A stretch of 64,000 nucleotides of DNA from contig NZ_JBASBR010000018.1 of NCBI RefSeq assembly GCF_049651205.1, positions 62,001 through 126,000 on the forward strand. The letters run 5' to 3'. This DNA is from Castellaniella sp049651205 (lineage in GTDB: Bacteria > Pseudomonadota > Gammaproteobacteria > Burkholderiales > Burkholderiaceae_B). This document shows, in pieces, positions 60,941 through 64,000 of the stretch. The notes below the pieces were generated by a model. The model was not told where the DNA came from and ran no database searches. It was given only the letters and a program-made list of their open reading frames with translations. Within the stretch, counting starts at the first letter, position 1. The number at the start of each line of letters is the position of its first letter. The position numbers and the translations under genes are program-made.

Positions 60941-63526
60941 TCAGGAGGTGCTGGGGTTGGCCCGGCGTTGTCGCACGTGTTCGATCCAGTGCCCGATGGG
61001 CATGGGTCGCGCCAGGAGATAGCCCTGCAAGGCATGGCATTCGTGCTCGAACAGTAGTTCGGATTGCTCACCGGTTTCGACGCCTTCAGCCACCACACGC
61101 AGGTTCAGCTGATCGGCCATGGCCAAAATCATCTGCACAATGGCCAGGCTGTCGACGTCCCCGGGCAGATCCTGGATCAGGCTCTTGTCGATCTTGAGCT
61201 CGTATAGCGGCAGGCGCTTCAGTGAGGCCAGGTTGGAGTAGCCAGTGCCAAAATCATCAATCGAAAAACGGATCCCCATCCGTGCCAACACCTGCATCCG
61301 TTTGGCAACTGCCAAAATATCCCGGATGAGCAGGCCTTCGGTGATTTCAAAGATCAGGCGGTTGCCCGGTACATGGCGGCGCGCCAGGGTATCGCTGACC
61401 GTCTCGACAAAGGTTGCATCCATCAGTTGCCGTGGGCTGATATTGATGGACAGCGGGTAGGTTTCACCCAACGCCTGCAAGGTGGATAGTGTGGTGCAAG
61501 CAGTATCCAGCGTCCAGGCGCCCAGCAGGTTGATCAGACCGGATTCTTCGGCAATGGGAATGAATTGGGCCGGCGAAACAGCACCATGTTCGGGGTGCTG
61601 CCAACGTGCCAGCAGTTCAGCGCCGGTCACCTGTCCGGTGTGACCAAACTGGGGTTGCAGATGCAAGGACAGTTGTGGTGTATTGAGCGCTTGCAGTAGA
61701 TCACGCTCAACCCACTGACGTTGTTCTACTTCGGCTTGCAGCTCGTGTTCGTAAAAAGTGGACTGATTACCACCTTGCTCACGGGCACGCAGTGTGGCCA
61801 TTTCGGCTTCACTCATCACCTGGTCCAGCGATCGGCTGGCGCGGTTGATCAGCGTCAGCCCCACGCTGGCGGTGACTAGCACGGGTTGATCAGATGCCTG
61901 GATGGGCTGGGCCGAGATGGACTGACGCAGGTGATCGGCCAGTTGCTGGGCGGTGTGAGCAGCCTCGTGGGCATTGCCGCCCATATCCCGGGCCAGCACC
62001 ACGAATTCGTCGGCACTGGTGTGTGCCACGAGATCGTCCGTGCGCGCGGCCTGTTTCAGGCGCGTACCAACTTCGATCAGGATCTGGTCGCCCCCACCGT
62101 AGCCCAGTGTTTCGTTGACATGCTGAAAGTTGTCCAGATCCAGCTGGATCAGGGCACTGTAGCTGTCATCGTGGGCAGTGCGCGCCATCAATGACCGCAT
62201 GTGCTCCAGCGCCTTGCGCCGGTTGGGCAGCTTGGTGAGGTGATCGTGGCTGGATAGATACAGGACGGTTTGCTCAGCCTGCAGACGGTCGGTGATGTCG
62301 GTGGCCACCACGCCGATGGCTTCCACGGTACCGTCGCTAGCCAACAGGGGTGCCTTGATACTGATGAAATTGCGTGTCTCTTGGGTGTCCGGGCGCTTCA
62401 GAATTTGTTGCACCACAGTGCGGCTGCGGGTCTCGACGATGGCACGATCGCTTTGCTGGATGAAATCCAGGGAGGTCTTGTCGGTGATGAAGTCTGCGTC
62501 TGTATGGCCTGCCATTTGCCCCAGGCCCACACCCATGAATGACTCCAGTGTGTGGTTGGCAAACGTGTAGCGGCCATCGGGCGACTTGATGCTGACAATG
62601 GCATCTATGCTGTCCAGGATGACGTTCAGCCGTCGTTCGCTGGTGCGCATCTGTGCACATTCGCGCCGTGACCGGACAAGCAACCACCCGGTTGTAAGGG
62701 AAATGATTGCCAGCAACAGAGCCAGGCCGGCTGCCAGCCAGAATGCGCTATCTGTGCGTGGTGCGGGCGCTACTGGTGCTCGCCATTGGTTCAGGATACG
62801 GAAATAAAATGACTGTGGATTGGCCTGCCACAGTGCCAGGTGTTTATCAATGGCGGCAAGCACCTCGGGGTGTGTGCCCTTGCGGGTAGCAAAGAAAGCC
62901 TGCGTAGGCTGAAACACCAGGGGTGTACTGACCAGCCCGTAATCGCGTGCGGTGAGTTCACCCACATAAAAATCTGCTGCAACGGCATCAGCATGTTGCC
63001 GCTGTACCATCTGGAAGCCTTCTTCCAGGTGCTGTACGGGAGTCAGGCGGGCATCAACGCCCAGGCCTTTCAGTGTGCTTGTCAGGTAATCCTGTTGGGC
63101 AGACCCGGCCAGCACCGCAACAGTAAGGCCCGAGAGATCGGTGATTGCCTGGATCTTGCTGCCTGGGCGCGTATACATCTGCGACCAGCTGTGCAAGGCG
63201 GCAATATGATGGAAGCCCAGGGTTTCGGCGCGGGCCGGCGAAAAATAAACATCCGGCAGCACGTCGATGGTGCCGTCTTGCAGCCAATGCATGCACTGCT
63301 GCCAGCTACAGGATGTGGTATGCAGCGTCCAGCCTTCCTGCCGGGCGATTTCTTTTAAAAGCTGGCCCAGAATGCCGGCGGGTTGGCCGGCCTCATCCAC
63401 GAAGACATCTGGCTTTTGGTCGTAGATGCCTATCTTTAGCGTCAGGGCACGGGCTTGCAGGCTGACCATGCCCACGCATATCAGCAAGGTAAGCCGGGCT
63501 ATCGCAAGAATCGGACGGAGCGTCAT
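60941..63526 (-). CDS. Sensor protein: periplasmic binding domain-PAS-degenerate GGDEF-EAL
   Basis: This 861-residue inner-membrane protein has a signal/anchor, a periplasmic SBP_bac_3 domain (about residues 28-255; KIGIYDQKPDVFVDEAGQPAGILGQLL), one membrane helix (WLAAGLALLLAIISLTTGWLL), a PAS domain, a GGDEF domain and an EAL domain. The GGDEF motif reads TSADEF, so cyclase activity is unlikely. The EAL reads ELLARW with DDFGTGYSNL and AEGVET intact, so phosphodiesterase activity is likely. An amino-acid-like ligand could control c-di-GMP breakdown. ATG 63526 (MTLRPIL) is preferred to the upstream in-frame start. Confidence 0.9.
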   Translation of the reverse strand: MTLRPILAIARLTLLICVGMVSLQARALTLKIGIYDQKPDVFVDEAGQPAGILGQLLKEIARQEGWTLHTTSCSWQQCMHWLQDGTIDVLPDVYFSPARAETLGFHHIAALHSWSQMYTRPGSKIQAITDLSGLTVAVLAGSAQQDYLTSTLKGLGVDARLTPVQHLEEGFQMVQRQHADAVAADFYVGELTARDYGLVSTPLVFQPTQAFFATRKGTHPEVLAAIDKHLALWQANPQSFYFRILNQWRAPVAPAPRTDSAFWLAAGLALLLAIISLTTGWLLVRSRRECAQMRTSERRLNVILDSIDAIVSIKSPDGRYTFANHTLESFMGVGLGQMAGHTDADFITDKTSLDFIQQSDRAIVETRSRTVVQQILKRPDTQETRNFISIKAPLLASDGTVEAIGVVATDITDRLQAEQTVLYLSSHDHLTKLPNRRKALEHMRSLMARTAHDDSYSALIQLDLDNFQHVNETLGYGGGDQILIEVGTRLKQAARTDDLVAHTSADEFVVLARDMGGNAHEAAHTAQQLADHLRQSISAQPIQASDQPVLVTASVGLTLINRASRSLDQVMSEAEMATLRAREQGGNQSTFYEHELQAEVEQRQWVERDLLQALNTPQLSLHLQPQFGHTGQVTGAELLARWQHPEHGAVSPAQFIPIAEESGLINLLGAWTLDTACTTLSTLQALGETYPLSINISPRQLMDATFVETVSDTLARRHVPGNRLIFEITEGLLIRDILAVAKRMQVLARMGIRFSIDDFGTGYSNLASLKRLPLYELKIDKSLIQDLPGDVDSLAIVQMILAMADQLNLRVVAEGVETGEQSELLFEHECHALQGYLLARPMPIGHWIEHVRQRRANPSTS

Positions 63527-63693
63527 GGCATTAGAGGGCTGGATGCAACTAATGTTGCAATGATACGGGCAAGCGTTGCAAGACAAAGAGGCGCACTGAC
63601 GGTCAGATTGTCAACAGTTTCGGCCATTATGGAACGAAACCGACGCCGGCGTACAATGCGAACAGATTTCAGCATGCCCCAAAAAGGTGACTC

Positions 63694-64000
63694 ATGTCCA
63701 AGGCATTTCTTGCCGATGTGCAGACTCAGATCGAGCAACTGCAGGCCGATGGATTCTATAAATCCGAGCGCATCATCGCCAGCCAGCAGGCGGCCCGTAT
63801 TCAACTGTCCAATGGCGCTCGGGTATTGAATTTTTGCGCCAACAACTATCTTGGTCTGGCCAATGATCCGCGCCTGATACAGGCAGCACAGGCGGGCCTC
63901 GAGAAAAACGGCTTTGGGATGGCCTCGGTGCGATTCATCTGCGGGACACAATCGGGGCACAAGGCGCTCGAGGCCGATCTGGCCCGTTGGCTGGGGATGG
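63694..64000 (+). CDS. kbl: Glycine C-acetyltransferase (2-amino-3-ketobutyrate CoA ligase), N-terminal part
   Basis: The first 102 residues match Kbl, which joins acetyl-CoA and glycine (or cleaves 2-amino-3-oxobutyrate) in threonine breakdown. Landmarks are the PLP-enzyme start with FCANNYLGLANDPRLI and GFGMASVRFICGTQSGHK. ATG 63694 has AAGGTG nearby. The gene runs off the right edge; a threonine dehydrogenase gene would usually follow. Confidence 0.9.
   Translation, partial: MSKAFLADVQTQIEQLQADGFYKSERIIASQQAARIQLSNGARVLNFCANNYLGLANDPRLIQAAQAGLEKNGFGMASVRFICGTQSGHKALEADLARWLGM

Noticed and set aside
1..64000. CRISPR arrays, insertion sequences or prophage genes
   Set aside because: No regular spaced repeats, transposase or phage genes were recognised anywhere in the window.

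Overview
The window reads as chromosomal DNA of a Gram-negative betaproteobacterium. My best guess is the Burkholderiales, near the Alcaligenaceae. The reasons are the hemA-prfA-prmC-grxD-ubiX block, a TakP-type TRAP operon, queG, kbl, lipid-modified envelope proteins, an OprM-type outer membrane channel, and a high-GC background with NodT/RND and MFS systems. This placement is inference from gene content, not from a marker gene.

Layout. 1-10.8 kb is ordinary chromosome: the end of a metal/polyamine-type ABC importer, a 2OG oxygenase, metY, a ZIP transporter, an esterase, a DMT exporter, queG and a PAS-GGDEF-EAL protein. 10.8-16.3 kb is a small accessory block bounded by a 132-bp direct repeat. 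It holds a RES/Xre toxin-antitoxin pair and a heavy-metal operon (HMA chaperone, P1B ATPase with a CPG motif, FNR-like regulator, isoprenylcysteine methyltransferase-like membrane enzyme). 16.6-22.9 kb is a six-gene envelope cluster on the minus strand (CsgG/FlgT-like, DUF6844-like, LpoB-like, YcfL-like, COG3014-like and another lipoprotein) with a broken metallo-beta-lactamase-fold gene inside it. 23-33.8 kb carries a SMUG1-like glycosylase, a TetR/MFS pair with two matching operators, and a LysR-controlled RND tripartite pump followed by an old yellow enzyme.

33.8-43.8 kb looks like a sulfonate or amino-sulfonate catabolic region. It has a LacI-type operator, an aldehyde dehydrogenase, an SsuABC/TauABC-type transporter and a class III aminotransferase, then a terminator and a LacI regulator. 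A divergently oriented SuyAB-like lyase and a GntR regulator follow. The transporter part is visibly more AT-rich than its surroundings. 44.1-49.9 kb is a copper/heavy-metal region: TerC-like protein, zinc-ribbon protein, cupredoxin, GDCCVxC protein, a multicopper-oxidase-like protein with altered trinuclear ligands, a CcdA/DsbD fusion remnant and small Cys/Met-rich proteins. It ends next to tRNA-Phe.

50.1-64 kb is core genome again: tRNA-Phe, hemA, prfA, prmC, grxD, ubiX, an HD-GYP phosphodiesterase, an MFS transporter, the TRAP operon takP-dctQ-dctM with its terminator, a large periplasmic-sensor EAL protein and the start of kbl.
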